Below the pieces are notes generated by a model, which did no database searches, was not told the origin of the DNA, and saw only the letters and a program-made list of their open reading frames with translations. This document shows positions 6,170-6,477 of a stretch of DNA of 6,477 nt, one piece after another. A program made the position numbers and the translations under genes. Source of the stretch: Verrucomicrobia bacterium 12-59-8. GTDB lineage: Bacteria; Verrucomicrobiota; Verrucomicrobiae; Verrucomicrobiales; Verrucomicrobiaceae. The stretch spans positions 1-6,477 of the forward strand of contig NCCR01000252.1 of assembly GCA_002279765.1 (NCBI GenBank). Reading direction: 5' to 3'. Position 1 is the first letter of the stretch; each line of letters begins with the position of its first letter.

Positions 6170-6202
6170 ATTGCGCAATCATTTGCGATGACGTGCGCAA
6201 AT
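6170..6202. promoter_or_regulatory. Cluster of TTGCG half-sites, likely operator, upstream of the TPR-like gene
   Basis: ATTGCGCAAT (6170-6179) is a perfect 10-bp palindrome. Directly next to it ATTTGCG (6181-6187) and CGCAAAT (6196-6202) form a second inverted repeat with an 8-base spacer. The same TTGCG core thus occurs four times, in both directions, within 33 bases. It sits 66-98 bases before the TPR-like ATG and just upstream of the possible promoter at 6209-6238, a usual place for a regulator site. Confidence 0.4.
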
Positions 6203-6208
6203 TCGAGC

Positions 6209-6238
6209 TTGTGATTCGCCGTAGTTTTTTTGTACCTT
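6209..6238 (+). promoter_or_regulatory. Weak candidate promoter for the TPR-like gene
   Basis: TTGTGA (6209-6214) and TACCTT (6233-6238) are separated by 18 bases and lie about 30 bases before the ATG at 6268. The match to the sigma-70 consensus is poor at the -10 box, so this is only the best candidate by eye; a T7 run (6225-6231) in the spacer may bend the DNA. Confidence 0.2.
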
Positions 6239-6267
6239 GTGCTGACGTGCAACGCTCCCTGCAACTC

Positions 6268-6477
6268 ATGAGACCCATTTTCTGTGCCGTACTGGCCCTG
6301 GCCGCTGTCACGCCTGTCTTTTCACAGGCTCCTCCGCCTGCACCACCAGCGGCTCCCGCTGCTCCTGCTGCTCCTGCTGCTTTGAACATCCAGCAGGAAA
6401 CAGAAGCCCTGATCAACGCCGCCAGCGCTTTGTTTGCCGAGGCCAAATATCAGGAGGCGCTTGCCAAGCTCGCCGTG
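6268..6477 (+). CDS. Exported Ala/Pro-linker protein with TPR-like start, C-terminus cut off by window edge
   Basis: From the ATG at 6268 the frame runs 70 codons to the right edge with no stop. Residues 1-19 (MRPIFCAVLALAAVTPVFS) are a Sec signal peptide with cleavage after VFS or nearby. Residues 21-38 are only Ala and Pro, a flexible linker. From about 47 the pattern ALINAASALFAEAKYQEAL has the small/large residue spacing of the first helix pair of a tetratricopeptide repeat. Proteins of this layout in Verrucomicrobiota are periplasmic or envelope TPR scaffolds; the partner is unknown. An in-frame GTG at 6247 would add seven residues, but the ATG puts the signal peptide at the very start and is preferred. 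There is no Shine-Dalgarno. It diverges from the ABC ATPase gene. Confidence 0.7.
   Translation, partial: MRPIFCAVLALAAVTPVFSQAPPPAPPAAPAAPAAPAALNIQQETEALINAASALFAEAKYQEALAKLAV
6358..6381 (+). repeat. Short tandem repeat of GCTGCTCCT encoding Ala-Ala-Pro
   Basis: The 9-base unit GCTGCTCCT occurs twice and is followed by a further GCTGCT, within the Ala/Pro linker of the exported TPR-like protein. Such in-frame repeats can change copy number by slippage without breaking the frame, altering linker length. Confidence 0.7.

Larger units (their letters stand above)
5937..6267. other. Divergent intergenic region, 331 bases
   Basis: This region separates the leftward ABC ATPase gene from the rightward TPR-like gene, so it must hold promoters for both. 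It contains a long-armed inverted repeat (5974-6047), a small palindrome (5991-6001, CCATTAAATGG), a T-rich tract (6079-6090) and a cluster of TTGCG-type half-sites (6170-6202). No convincing gene lies here; the only short frame of note (6104-6160) is discussed as rejected. Confidence 0.6.

Noticed and set aside
6039..6446. Minus-strand frame of 135 codons with an Ala/Gly-rich stretch opposite the TPR-like gene
   Set aside because: The Ala/Gly run is the antisense of the Ala/Pro linker. The plus strand has a clear signal peptide, so this frame is a shadow.

Overview
This GC-rich window looks like chromosome from a member of the PVC group, most likely Verrucomicrobiota (Prosthecobacter/Verrucomicrobium-like). 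The reasons are the protein families present (a large secreted alpha/beta-hydrolase of the acetyl-xylan-esterase-like type, a DUF4832 glycosidase-like protein, secreted proteins with Pro/Ala linkers), the loose gene spacing, and the near absence of Shine-Dalgarno sequences at the gene starts. The phylum is an inference from gene content; Planctomycetota is the main alternative.

Layout: four substantial genes lie on the minus strand and one partial gene on the plus strand at the right edge. From right to left on the minus strand: (i) a stand-alone ABC ATPase of the YlmA/ModF-like type (5936-5157); (ii) a possible 40-residue ORF in the gap (5150-5028); (iii) a 644-residue secreted protein built from repeated modules (5018-3084); (iv) a 0.5 kb stretch with two possible small membrane-peptide frames and several hairpins (3083-2583); (v) a secreted DUF4832 protein with a TIM-barrel glycosidase look (2582-1179); (vi) the N-terminal half of a secreted alpha/beta-hydrolase with a clear GASGG nucleophile elbow (1015 to the left edge). 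On the plus strand, 6268 to the right edge encodes the start of an exported Ala/Pro-linker protein with a TPR-like helix pair.

How they might work together: the hydrolase and the DUF4832 protein are both exported and adjacent, so they may both act on carbohydrate outside the cytoplasm. The ABC ATPase, the 40-residue ORF and the modular 644-residue protein are closely packed on one strand and may be one transcript. The divergent region 5937-6267 separates that unit from the TPR-like gene and holds two sets of inverted repeats that look regulatory.

I see no rRNA, tRNA, CRISPR array, transposase or phage gene. The most unusual items are the A-A-B-A-B module arrangement of the 644-residue protein, the small frames between genes, and the inverted repeats in the divergent intergenic region. 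I found nothing that amounts to a convincing new defence or mobile system.
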